Part shown: positions 43,654 through 50,977 of the stretch, one piece after another
Numbering within the stretch: the stretch's first letter is position 1
Layout of the letters: the number at the start of each line of letters is the position of its first letter
Source of the DNA: Pseudomonas corrugata
GTDB lineage: Bacteria; Pseudomonadota; Gammaproteobacteria; Pseudomonadales; Pseudomonadaceae
Reading direction: 5' to 3'
NCBI RefSeq assembly: GCF_001269905.1
Contig: NZ_LHVK01000003.1
Span: forward strand, 910,981 to 974,980
DNA: 64,000 bases
The notes under the pieces: model-generated
Database searches by the model: none
Told to the model about the DNA's origin: nothing
The model's input: the letters and a program-made list of their open reading frames with translations, nothing else
Position numbers and translations under genes: made by a program

Positions 43654-44973
43654 ATGCTCGACCCGCTACATAAATTCCACGGAGGCGTCGGCTCCCTCGA
43701 TCTGCTCCGGGGGTTGCGCCACAGCCGCCGACAACGGCGACCGTTCTCGTTGTCGGTGCACCTGCCGTCACGCCTGAGGCTGGCATCGTGTTCGCCCCTT
43801 GCCAGCGTTTGCCAATGCGCCGAGATCGACGTCTATCTGCAATCGCTGATGTACGAGATGGGCCTGGTCGGCTGTCACCTGGGGACGGGCCGGCGGGTCG
43901 ATCAGTTCTGGTTGACCGGCGGCACACCGGTGATCGTCCATCTACAGCGGCTGATGGGAGAACTGCGCAAGCGCTTCGACTTTTCCGAAAGCGGCGACCA
44001 GGGCATCGAGCTGGACCTGCATCACACCGACTGGTCGACCATGGGGCTGATTCGCGATCAGGGCTTCACTCACGTCAGCATCGGGGTCCCCGACATGGGC
44101 GCCGACCGCGACCTGTCGGTGGATTGCTATCAGAACCCGGCTCCGATCCATTCATTGATCGACGCGGCGCGCACTTTTGGCTTTCGCTCCATCAGCATTG
44201 ACCTCGGTTATGGCCACGCCTGGCAGACACCCCACAGTTTCGCACTGAAGCTGGCCACCTTGATCGAACTGGAGCCGGACCGGCTGCATGTTTTCGACTA
44301 TGCCCGGGCACCTTATCGCTATCGTTCGACAGACGCCATGACCGGCAGTTTTTGCAGTCAGGCGGACAAGGACGTCATGCGCCGGGACAGCTGTGAACAA
44401 CTGATCGGAGCGGGGTACCACTACATTGGCCAGGGACTGTTTGTCCGGGCCGACGACGACCTGGCGGTCGCCCAGGAACATGGACGTTTGCACCATAACT
44501 GCCAAGGCTTTACCCGGTATGGTTGCTGTGATCACGTGGGGTTCGGGTTGGCGGCCATTACCCGGATCGACGATCTGTACGTGCAGAACACCAATGATTT
44601 GTTGCAGTACCGTCAACAACTGGAGGCCGGACAACTGCCGGTTTGTCACGGTTGGCGCTGCGAGGCTGCGGATCAGGTCAGCGCGACGGTGACCGAACGG
44701 CTGTCCTGTGACCTGGAACTGGACATCCCGGCCATCGAGGCCCGATTCGGGCTGGTTTTTCGCGAGCATTTCGCGTCGGTCTGGCCGCAGTTGGAAGCTT
44801 TGAATATCGATGGGCTGATCGAATTGTCGAGCTGCTTCATCGGCATCCTGCCGGCCGGCCGGTTGAACGTGGACGCGATCTGCAATCTGTTCGACCCATG
44901 CCCTGACGATGCAGTTGCCGTGCCCTTCGAACCGATACTTACCAGGCCTTTTGAAAGGTTGAATCCATCATGA
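43654..44973 (+). CDS. HemN paralogue lacking the radical-SAM cysteines (pseudoenzyme candidate)
   Basis: A 439-residue protein that aligns end to end with the hemN product 3' of it: TGGTPVIVHL against GGGTPTYLTH; GFTHVSIGVPDMG against GFNRLSFGVQDFD; VFDYARAPYRYR against AYSYAHLPQRVR; GYHYIGQGLF against GYVYIGMDHF. Where HemN has the cluster motif (PFCQSLCYYCAC), this protein has LPSRLRLASCSPLASVCQC, so CxxxCxxC is gone. The catalytic Tyr region is also changed. GGAG lies 6 nt before the ATG. Its TGA overlaps the hemN ATG (ATGA). A regulatory, heme-carrying or scaffolding role is inferred. Confidence 0.85.
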   Translation: MLDPLHKFHGGVGSLDLLRGLRHSRRQRRPFSLSVHLPSRLRLASCSPLASVCQCAEIDVYLQSLMYEMGLVGCHLGTGRRVDQFWLTGGTPVIVHLQRLMGELRKRFDFSESGDQGIELDLHHTDWSTMGLIRDQGFTHVSIGVPDMGADRDLSVDCYQNPAPIHSLIDAARTFGFRSISIDLGYGHAWQTPHSFALKLATLIELEPDRLHVFDYARAPYRYRSTDAMTGSFCSQADKDVMRRDSCEQLIGAGYHYIGQGLFVRADDDLAVAQEHGRLHHNCQGFTRYGCCDHVGFGLAAITRIDDLYVQNTNDLLQYRQQLEAGQLPVCHGWRCEAADQVSATVTERLSCDLELDIPAIEARFGLVFREHFASVWPQLEALNIDGLIELSSCFIGILPAGRLNVDAICNLFDPCPDDAVAVPFEPILTRPFERLNPS

Positions 44974-46358
44974 GTTCCCCATCCGCATTCAATCGTGCCC
45001 TGGTCGAGAAATACGACTGTCCGGGCCCTCGCTACACGTCCTATCCCACGGCACCACAGTTTCACCAGGCATTTGCCATGGATGAATACCGCGAGGCGGC
45101 CCGGCGCAGCAACCAGGCCTTGGTGCCCAAGCCGTTATCGGTGTACATCCATATCCCGTTCTGCCAGAGCTTGTGCTACTACTGTGCGTGCAACAAAATC
45201 ATCACCCGCAAGAGTCATCGCGCCGCCGAATACCTGACGTACCTCAAGCGGGAAATCGCCCTGCAAGCGAGCCTGTTCGACCGCTCGCGCAAACTGACCC
45301 AATTGCATCTGGGAGGGGGCACGCCGACCTATCTGACCCACGAGCAACTGGCCGAATTGATGGCCTGCCTGCACCAGTCATTCGACATGGATGACAGCGA
45401 TGCCCATGAGTTTTCCATCGAGGTCGACCCCCGTACCATCGCTGCCGAGCAGGTCAGTGGGTTGCGTCGGCTGGGCTTCAACCGCCTGAGTTTCGGCGTC
45501 CAGGATTTCGATGCCCAGGTGCAAGCCGCCGTCAATCGGGTACAAAGCGAAGCCCAGGTCGCGGCGCTGGTGGCGGCGGCCCGCGAGGCACGCTTCAAGT
45601 CGGTCAGCGTCGATCTGATCTACGGCTTGCCGTTGCAGACCCTGGCCAGTTTCGATGTCACCCTGGACAAGATCATTGCCCTGCGACCCGACCGGATTGC
45701 CGCCTACAGCTACGCGCATCTGCCGCAGCGGGTGAGGGCGCAGCGGATGATCCGTCCTGAAGACATGCCGCCGCCGGAGCGCAAGCTGGAGCTGCTCGAG
45801 CTGACCATCAACCGGCTGAGCGAGGCGGGTTATGTCTACATCGGTATGGACCACTTTGCGCTGCCGGACGATGAGCTGGTGCGTGCCCGTGGCCAAGGTA
45901 CCCTGCAGCGCAATTTCCAGGGCTATTCCACTCATGCGGACTGCGACCTGATCGGCTTGGGTGTGTCCTCGATCGGCAAGGTCGGCGACAGCTATAACCA
46001 GAACGTCAAGGAACTGTCCCAGTACTACGCCCGCTTGGATCAGGGGCTGCTGCCGGTGCAGCGCGGCTATCGCCTGAGCGATGACGATCGCTTGCGACGT
46101 GAAGTCATCAACGAACTGATGTGCCATGGGCGTGTGGATTTTGGCCGGATCGAGGCCGGTCACGGCATTGGCTTTAGCGAATACTTCGCCAGCGCGCTGG
46201 CCCGGCTCCAGGAACAGGTGCGCGACGGATTGCTGCAGATCCACCCCGACGCGCTGGTGCTGCTGCCCCAGGGACAACTGATGATGCGCAGCGTCGCCAT
46301 GGCCTTCGACGCCTACCTGGAAGCAGCCCCGACGGTCCAGTATTCGCGAACGGTGTAA
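44970..46358 (+). CDS. hemN: Oxygen-independent coproporphyrinogen III dehydrogenase
   Basis: A 462-residue radical-SAM enzyme for anaerobic heme synthesis (coproporphyrinogen III to protoporphyrinogen IX). The 4Fe-4S motif is YIHIPFCQSLCYYCACNKI. GGGTPTYLTHEQL is the SAM-binding glycine motif. EVDPRTI, GVQDFD and DLIYGLPLQTL follow the TIM-barrel order. MDHFALPDDELVRA and RNFQGYSTHADCDLIGLGVS are HemN signatures. The length equals E. coli HemN (457). It is translationally coupled to the cysteine-less paralogue, downstream of the candidate ANR box. Confidence 0.97.
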   Translation: MSSPSAFNRALVEKYDCPGPRYTSYPTAPQFHQAFAMDEYREAARRSNQALVPKPLSVYIHIPFCQSLCYYCACNKIITRKSHRAAEYLTYLKREIALQASLFDRSRKLTQLHLGGGTPTYLTHEQLAELMACLHQSFDMDDSDAHEFSIEVDPRTIAAEQVSGLRRLGFNRLSFGVQDFDAQVQAAVNRVQSEAQVAALVAAAREARFKSVSVDLIYGLPLQTLASFDVTLDKIIALRPDRIAAYSYAHLPQRVRAQRMIRPEDMPPPERKLELLELTINRLSEAGYVYIGMDHFALPDDELVRARGQGTLQRNFQGYSTHADCDLIGLGVSSIGKVGDSYNQNVKELSQYYARLDQGLLPVQRGYRLSDDDRLRREVINELMCHGRVDFGRIEAGHGIGFSEYFASALARLQEQVRDGLLQIHPDALVLLPQGQLMMRSVAMAFDAYLEAAPTVQYSRTV

Positions 46359-46397
46359 GGCCGTGATGAAGCTCTACGATGTTGACTGTGCCGCCAT

Positions 46398-46490
46398 CAT
46401 CGCGAGCAGGCTCGCTCCCACATTATCCGGGGCGCGTTCGGCATTTGCGTCCGGCGCCAATCCCCTGTGGGAGCGAGCCTGCTCGCGATG
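46398..46490. repeat. REP inverted pair
   Basis: TCGCGAGCAGGCTCGCTCCC and GGGAGCGAGCCTGCTCGCGA in the convergent gap after hemN. The remaining about 45 bp before the DUF2158 stop shows nothing further. Confidence 0.92.
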
Positions 46491-46534
46491 GCGATAGGTC
46501 AGCTTGCGTGGGTGTTAAACGTGCCCAAGCCAGG

Positions 46535-46741
46535 TCAGGTTCTTTCACCATTGGGGGCCGCAGACGCCGGGATCAGGTCGCGCACGGCATAGAATCCCTG
46601 CACCAGCCGATTCTTGGCCCGGTACTCGCAAAGCAGCAGCAAGGTATCGGGCAACTGGGCGATCGATGAGGACGGCTTGACCACCATGGTCTTGCCTCCC
46701 GAGCGTAAGCGGACAAGTGTTCCAGGTTCGAATGTGCCCAT
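46535..46741 (-). CDS. DUF2158 (YodC-like) small protein
   Basis: A 68-residue protein. The N-terminal PGTLVRLRSGGKTMVV is the core of the DUF2158 family (V-h-L-K-S-G-G-P-x-M-T-V), a small SH3-like beta barrel; the C-terminal half is not typical. The ATG at 46741 has GAGGTGA upstream and lies 6 nt after the stop of the efflux channel gene, so both are in one operon. The function of the family is unknown. Confidence 0.82.
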   Translation of the reverse strand: MGTFEPGTLVRLRSGGKTMVVKPSSSIAQLPDTLLLLCEYRAKNRLVQGFYAVRDLIPASAAPNGERT

Positions 46742-46747
46742 CTTCGT

Positions 46748-48172
46748 TCACCTCACAGTCATGGTGTTTGTGCGTTCGACCCAACCCCCACCCAGCGCCT
46801 TGTACAGATTGACCTCGGCGAGCAGCTGCGACAGCCGATCGACGATCAGGGTCTGGCGAGCGCTGAACAGCGAGCGTTGTGCATCGAGGAACGTCAGGCT
46901 GCTGTCGACGCCAATTCGATAGCGACGCTCCGCCAGCCTGTAGTAGTCCTGGTTGGCTTGTACCAGATCGGTCTGCGCGACCAATTGTTCCTTGTAGGTC
47001 TTGCGCGCCGCCAGGCCATCGGAGACTTCCCGGAAGGCGGTCTGGATCGACTTCTCGTACTGGGAGACGCGGATATCCTTCTGGATTTTCGAATAGTTCA
47101 GGCTTGCCCGAAGGCTGCCGGCATTGAAAATCGGCAGGTTGATCTGTGGCTGGAACAGCCAGCTGCCCGACCCGCCCTTGAACAGCCCGGACAGCTCGTT
47201 GCTCGAAGTGCCGGCGTTGGCGGTCAGGCTGATGCTCGGGAAGAAAGCGGCACGGGCCGCGCCGATATTGGCGTTGGCCGCTTGCAGCAGGTATTCGGCC
47301 TCGAGGACATCCGGGCGGCGTTGCAACAGGTCCGAAGGCAAGCCGGCCGGTACCTCGCTCAGCAGCTCGGAGGAAAGGGGGCGGGCGGGCAGGTCGTCCG
47401 CAACCGAAGTGCCCACCAGCAGAGTGAGATTGTTGAAGTCCTGGGCGACCTGGCGCTGGAACTGCGCCAAGCGTGCCCTGGCGTCTTCCACCGAGGTGCG
47501 TGACTGGCTCAGGGCCAGGGCCGAGGCAGTGCCCACCTGATTGCTTCGTTCCGTCAGGCGCAGGCTCTGTTCGTAGGATTGCAGCGTGTCACGGGTCAGT
47601 GCCAGCAACTCCTGATCGGCCCGCCAGGTCAGATAGGCACTGGCGACACTGCCCACCAGGCTCAACTGGGTGCTGCGGCGGGCTTCTTCGCTGGACAGAT
47701 AGATGAGGGACGCCTGGTCGCTGAGGCTGCGTATGCGTCCGAACAGATCCAGCTCGTAGGAGCTGATGCCCAGGGTGGTGGAATATGAGCTGCTGATTGC
47801 CGGTTTGCCGGTGCCCGTCAGGCTGCCCGGCAGCCGCTGCCGCGAGCCGGTGCCGTTGGCACTGATCGCCGGGAAGATGTCCGCCCGCTGGATTCGATAT
47901 TGCGCCTGATAGGCTTCGACGTTCAGGGCCGCCACACGCAAGTCGCGGTTGTTGGCCAATGCGCTTTCGATGAGTTGCTGCAGCGCCGGATCATGGAACA
48001 GGTCCCGCCAGCCCTGATCGGCCGCGGCGGGTCCCGCCAGGGCCGGGGCATAGGCGGATGTCTGGGGATATTGCGCGGCAACGGGGGCATCGGGGCGCTG
48101 GTAGTCCGGGATCAGCGAGCAACCGCCGAGCAGGAGTGTCGCGGCCGTCAAGGGGCTCAGGAGTTTACGCAT
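46748..48172 (-). CDS. Outer-membrane efflux channel lipoprotein (OprM/NodT family)
   Basis: A 474-residue TolC-like channel. The lipobox LLGGC puts the acylated Cys at residue 18. Two OEP repeats are seen: the first around [20 protein letters not shown] to [10 protein letters not shown] and the second around [20 protein letters not shown] to [26 protein letters not shown] and [18 protein letters not shown] are the usual hairpin strands. No membrane-fusion or RND pump gene accompanies it. Next to the LuxR regulator and bra-type genes it may be the outer-membrane step of product export, in the manner of PseA of P. syringae (inference). Confidence 0.9.
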   Translation of the reverse strand: MRKLLSPLTAATLLLGGCSLIPDYQRPDAPVAAQYPQTSAYAPALAGPAAADQGWRDLFHDPALQQLIESALANNRDLRVAALNVEAYQAQYRIQRADIFPAISANGTGSRQRLPGSLTGTGKPAISSSYSTTLGISSYELDLFGRIRSLSDQASLIYLSSEEARRSTQLSLVGSVASAYLTWRADQELLALTRDTLQSYEQSLRLTERSNQVGTASALALSQSRTSVEDARARLAQFQRQVAQDFNNLTLLVGTSVADDLPARPLSSELLSEVPAGLPSDLLQRRPDVLEAEYLLQAANANIGAARAAFFPSISLTANAGTSSNELSGLFKGGSGSWLFQPQINLPIFNAGSLRASLNYSKIQKDIRVSQYEKSIQTAFREVSDGLAARKTYKEQLVAQTDLVQANQDYYRLAERRYRIGVDSSLTFLDAQRSLFSARQTLIVDRLSQLLAEVNLYKALGGGWVERTNTMTVR

Positions 48173-48192
48173 CGACCTGCCTCATCGTGATG

Positions 48193-48220
48193 CCTGCCAG
48201 GCCCCGGTGGCTCTGGCAGG
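48193..48220 (-). terminator. Hairpin between the luxR and efflux-channel genes
   Basis: CCTGCCAG and CTGGCAGG form a perfect 8-bp stem with a 12-nt GC-rich loop, downstream of the LuxR stop and about 20 bp before the channel gene start. There is no T run, so partial termination or attenuation is more likely than full termination. Confidence 0.45.
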
Positions 48221-48259
48221 AGGGGTTCGGTTAGATCCTTGCTCGCCGGTGCCTGCGCA

Positions 48260-49120
48260 TCAGGATCCGATCATCCATTTCGCCAGCCCATGCCGTCCGC
48301 TGACGCCAAGCTTGGCGGCGGCGCGTTTGAGGTAGGTTTCGATGGAGCTGTTCTTGACCTGCAGCTTTTCCGCAATCTCCGGGACGGTACCGCCTGCCAG
48401 GAGTCCCAGGCAGACCTCTTTTTCCCGCACCGACAGGGTCACGTCACATGGGCTCAATCGTTCATCGAAATCCCGTTGCAACTGTGTCTGGTCGGCGATG
48501 TTCAGCGGATGAGAGGCGGCGCTGCCCGGGTTCCTGATAGACGACTGCCGATTGAGGTGGGCATGGCGCTCCCCCAGCGGCAACAGTGTCTCGGAGAGGT
48601 ATTTCAAAAAGGACAGTTCCTGCAGGGAAAAGTCGCGCTGTGCCTGGGGCCGATGCAACGAGATCACGCAGCGACGGTTGCCCTTGCGCGAAATCAGGCT
48701 GCATTGATGGGAAGTACCCAGGCAGTTGTTGTCTCTTTCGTTTTTCATCCGTGCGCCCAGGTGGATCAGCAGGGCGTCGTCCACTTCCAGCACCCGTTTC
48801 ACCAGGGGATGGTCGTTGCGCTGTATCGCAGTGGTAGGGCAGACGGATTGCATCTGCGGGCTTTTCGGCTGGCCTGCATCCCCGAGCAACTGCACATCGA
48901 GGACCGTTGCCTGGGCATCGTCAATTGTCCACTCACTCAGTTCGAGTCGACTGACAGGCACCGATGTTTCGATCAGTTGGTGCATGTTGGTCAAGAAACT
49001 CTCGTGTCCGACACTTGAAATCAGCTTCCCTAGCTCCGCGTAGATGTGCGTGTTTTGCGCACCTCCAAAAACCGCATGTCGATTCATATGCTTATCCTGC
49101 ATATCGAAACTGCTCTGCAT
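48260..49120 (-). CDS. LuxR-type regulator, SalA/SyrF-like
   Basis: A 286-residue protein with a C-terminal GerE/LuxR helix-turn-helix: LSVREKEVCLGLLAGGTVPEIAEKLQVKNSSIETYLKRAAAKLG (about residues 220-265). There is no autoinducer-binding signature or receiver domain in the N-terminal part. This resembles the SalA/SyrF/RfiA group that activates lipopeptide clusters through a syr-syp box. The ATG at 49120 is used; ATG 49087 has a better ribosome site (AGGA at 7 nt). It sits beside the bra genes, shares a promoter element with braA, and is the likely pathway activator. Confidence 0.88.
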   Translation of the reverse strand: MQSSFDMQDKHMNRHAVFGGAQNTHIYAELGKLISSVGHESFLTNMHQLIETSVPVSRLELSEWTIDDAQATVLDVQLLGDAGQPKSPQMQSVCPTTAIQRNDHPLVKRVLEVDDALLIHLGARMKNERDNNCLGTSHQCSLISRKGNRRCVISLHRPQAQRDFSLQELSFLKYLSETLLPLGERHAHLNRQSSIRNPGSAASHPLNIADQTQLQRDFDERLSPCDVTLSVREKEVCLGLLAGGTVPEIAEKLQVKNSSIETYLKRAAAKLGVSGRHGLAKWMIGS

Positions 49121-49208
49121 CTCAGTGACCGTCGACGGAGAAAAATCCGATCGCTTCCTAAAATGCTGAAGCCTTTTCTGGATTTAAGACCTGAGGATCA
49201 AAATCACC

Positions 49209-49224
49209 TGTGAATCCATTCACA
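49209..49224. promoter_or_regulatory. CRP/Vfr-type palindrome upstream of luxR
   Basis: TGTGAAT-CC-ATTCACA is a perfect inverted repeat and an exact TGTGA-N6-TCACA, the CRP/Vfr half-site pair. It lies about 90 bp upstream of the LuxR start and about 25 bp downstream of the -10-like CTTAAT in the shared element. This suggests either repression of that promoter or activation of a second one. Confidence 0.6.
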
Positions 49225-49226
49225 TG

Positions 49227-49310
49227 AAAAACGATTCAGCCGGTGGGACTATTAAGCATTCTCATGTAGGAAAAGTCTGTAAGGGAAAACAGGGACAGTC
49301 TGACGGTCCT
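49227..49310 (-). promoter_or_regulatory. Shared promoter element, luxR copy
   Basis: Read toward luxR the element gives CCGTC, TGTCCC, TTTTCC, ACAGACTTTT, then after 10 nt AATGCTTAAT, then GGCTGAATCG. The same blocks at the same spacing occur upstream of the glycosyltransferase (59683-59764). TGTCCC sits where an activator would bind and CTTAAT would be the -10; no good -35 is present. The surrounding 49121-49579 is AT-rich and I see no coding sequence in it. Confidence 0.62.
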
Positions 49311-49579
49311 GTTTTAGCTGACGATTCCTGGGAAAACCTCTCACTTGCAAAAACCTTGGTTTGTATAGGCATCCTGCCTGTTCGAATGCTTTTGGATTTT
49401 CTATCTGAAAACATAGGGTTACAGAGAAGTCTGGATCGTTGGAGGCTTCCTGCGTCTGTTTTTCGACGTCCCGATGGCGCTTTTTTCCTGGCCAAACGTT
49501 CAGAATTAAAGTTCCAAATCTGTAGGACGCCTCCTATTTTTGAATTTTTTTTCATTTTTTGTCTATGTGCGAGTCGATT

Positions 49580-50767
49580 TCAGTCATTGACGTAGGCTGC
49601 AACCGGTTGTAGGCCGGGTTTGAACGACAGGATGTCAAGGTTCTTTTTGCGCCAGCTGCTCTGTGGTGTCAGGCGGAAGTACCATTCCCGCGCCCAGCAG
49701 GCGAATGTCGACTCGGCCTGTTCGATGCCGCTCATGAAGCGTGCGGCATTGACGATGCCGTTGGCCCGAGGGAGTCGATACGCCTGGTACTGTGCCAACG
49801 CGCCGCCAAGATCCGGCGCCTGCGTCAGGCAATCGGCAAGCACCACGGCATCCTCGATGGCCTGTGCCGCGCCTTGGCCCAGGCTGGGCAGCATCGGATG
49901 GGCGGCATCGCCCAATAGCACCACGTGTCCGTCACGGCATTGCTTCACGGGGTGACGATCCCGGGCATGCATTTTCAACAGGGCGCTCTCGGGCGTGGCC
50001 TCGATGGCGGCAACGACTTCCGGTGCCCAGCCGGCATAGGCGTCGAGCACTTCCTGTTTGCTGACGTTCAAGGCGTCATCCGCCGCATTGGCGCGGTTGC
50101 AGGTCCCCCACCAGTACGCGTGGCCATCTCCTACGTCACACAGCCCGAACCGCTTGCCGCGCCCCCAGTAATGCGCCACGTAGCCTTCGGTCATTGCCGG
50201 ATGGCTCAACGGCGTTACCGCCAGCCAGGCGATATAGCCCGAGGGGCGTGTAGGGGTCTCGCCGAGCATCTGGCGGCGGATAACCGAGTTTAGGCCATCG
50301 GCGCCGATCAGCAGGTCAGCCTCCTCAGTACTGCCGTCTTCGAACTGCACCGCCACGCTATCCGGGCGATGACTGTAGCCCACGCAACGCAACCCGGTGG
50401 TCAGGCTGTCGGGTGCGAGCTGCTGGGCCAGGGCGCGCAGCAGCAAAGGGCGCTGGATATTCACATTGGGATGGCCCAGTTGCTCGCCGACCTCGTGGAT
50501 CGGCATGCGGGTGATGGGTTCGCCGTTGTGCTTCTTGAAGAAAAACTGCCGGATCGCCTGGCCCGCCTGTTCCACCGGAACGTGGGCGTCGATCGAATGC
50601 AGCGCCGCCATGGCATTGGCCATAATGGACAAACCGGTGCCACCGGTGCGCAACGTCTGGGCCGCTTCGAAGACCTTGACCTGCCAGCCCGCTCGTTGCA
50701 GGGCGATGGCTGCGGTCAGACCGCCGATACCGGCGCCCGCCACAATGGCTTTCCTGGTTTTTGTCAT
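49580..50767 (-). CDS. braC: FAD-dependent monooxygenase, BraC-like
   Basis: A 395-residue class A flavin monooxygenase. The ADP-binding fold is AIVAGAGIGGLTAAIALQRAGW near the N terminus, the DG motif is EADLLIGADGLNSVIRRQML, and the GD motif is GHVVLLGDAAHPMLPSLGQGAAQAIEDAV. In the brabantamide pathway the flavin enzyme BraC rearranges the Ser-Pro product by a Baeyer-Villiger-like oxidation to the bicyclic carbamate (established knowledge). The gene lies directly downstream of the Ser-Pro NRPS in the same direction, as expected. The symbol rests on context and family, not on an alignment. Confidence 0.78.
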   Translation of the reverse strand: MTKTRKAIVAGAGIGGLTAAIALQRAGWQVKVFEAAQTLRTGGTGLSIMANAMAALHSIDAHVPVEQAGQAIRQFFFKKHNGEPITRMPIHEVGEQLGHPNVNIQRPLLLRALAQQLAPDSLTTGLRCVGYSHRPDSVAVQFEDGSTEEADLLIGADGLNSVIRRQMLGETPTRPSGYIAWLAVTPLSHPAMTEGYVAHYWGRGKRFGLCDVGDGHAYWWGTCNRANAADDALNVSKQEVLDAYAGWAPEVVAAIEATPESALLKMHARDRHPVKQCRDGHVVLLGDAAHPMLPSLGQGAAQAIEDAVVLADCLTQAPDLGGALAQYQAYRLPRANGIVNAARFMSGIEQAESTFACWAREWYFRLTPQSSWRKKNLDILSFKPGLQPVAAYVND

Positions 50768-50820
50768 GTTGGTTTCACCTGTTTCGTGGTGCTATTCACT
50801 TGAGATTTGTATGAATCGTT

Positions 50821-50949
50821 GTGGCGAGGGGATTCATCCCCGCTGGGCTGCACAGCAGCCCCAAACCAGGCACAGCGGTGTGTCAGCTGGATTCAATCAA
50901 CTGTATCGGGACTGCTGTGCAGCCCAGCGGGGATGAATCCCCTCGCCAC
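50821..50949. repeat. Long inverted repeat between the NRPS and monooxygenase genes
   Basis: Two 42-nt arms (50821-50862 and 50908-50949) starting GTGGCGAGGGGATTCATCCC pair with a single mismatch around a 45-nt loop. It is a fresh copy of the TGTGGCGAGGGG repeat class. Being inside the probable braABC transcript, it could stabilise the NRPS message or reduce readthrough into the monooxygenase gene. Confidence 0.88.
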
Positions 50950-50977
50950 GGATTAATTTCAGTCGACCCTTGAGCGT

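Noticed and set aside
49224..49595. 123-codon forward ORF (and a 97-codon reverse one) in the AT-rich gap
   Set aside because: They overlap the shared promoter element, and the sequences lack any family pattern or ribosome site.
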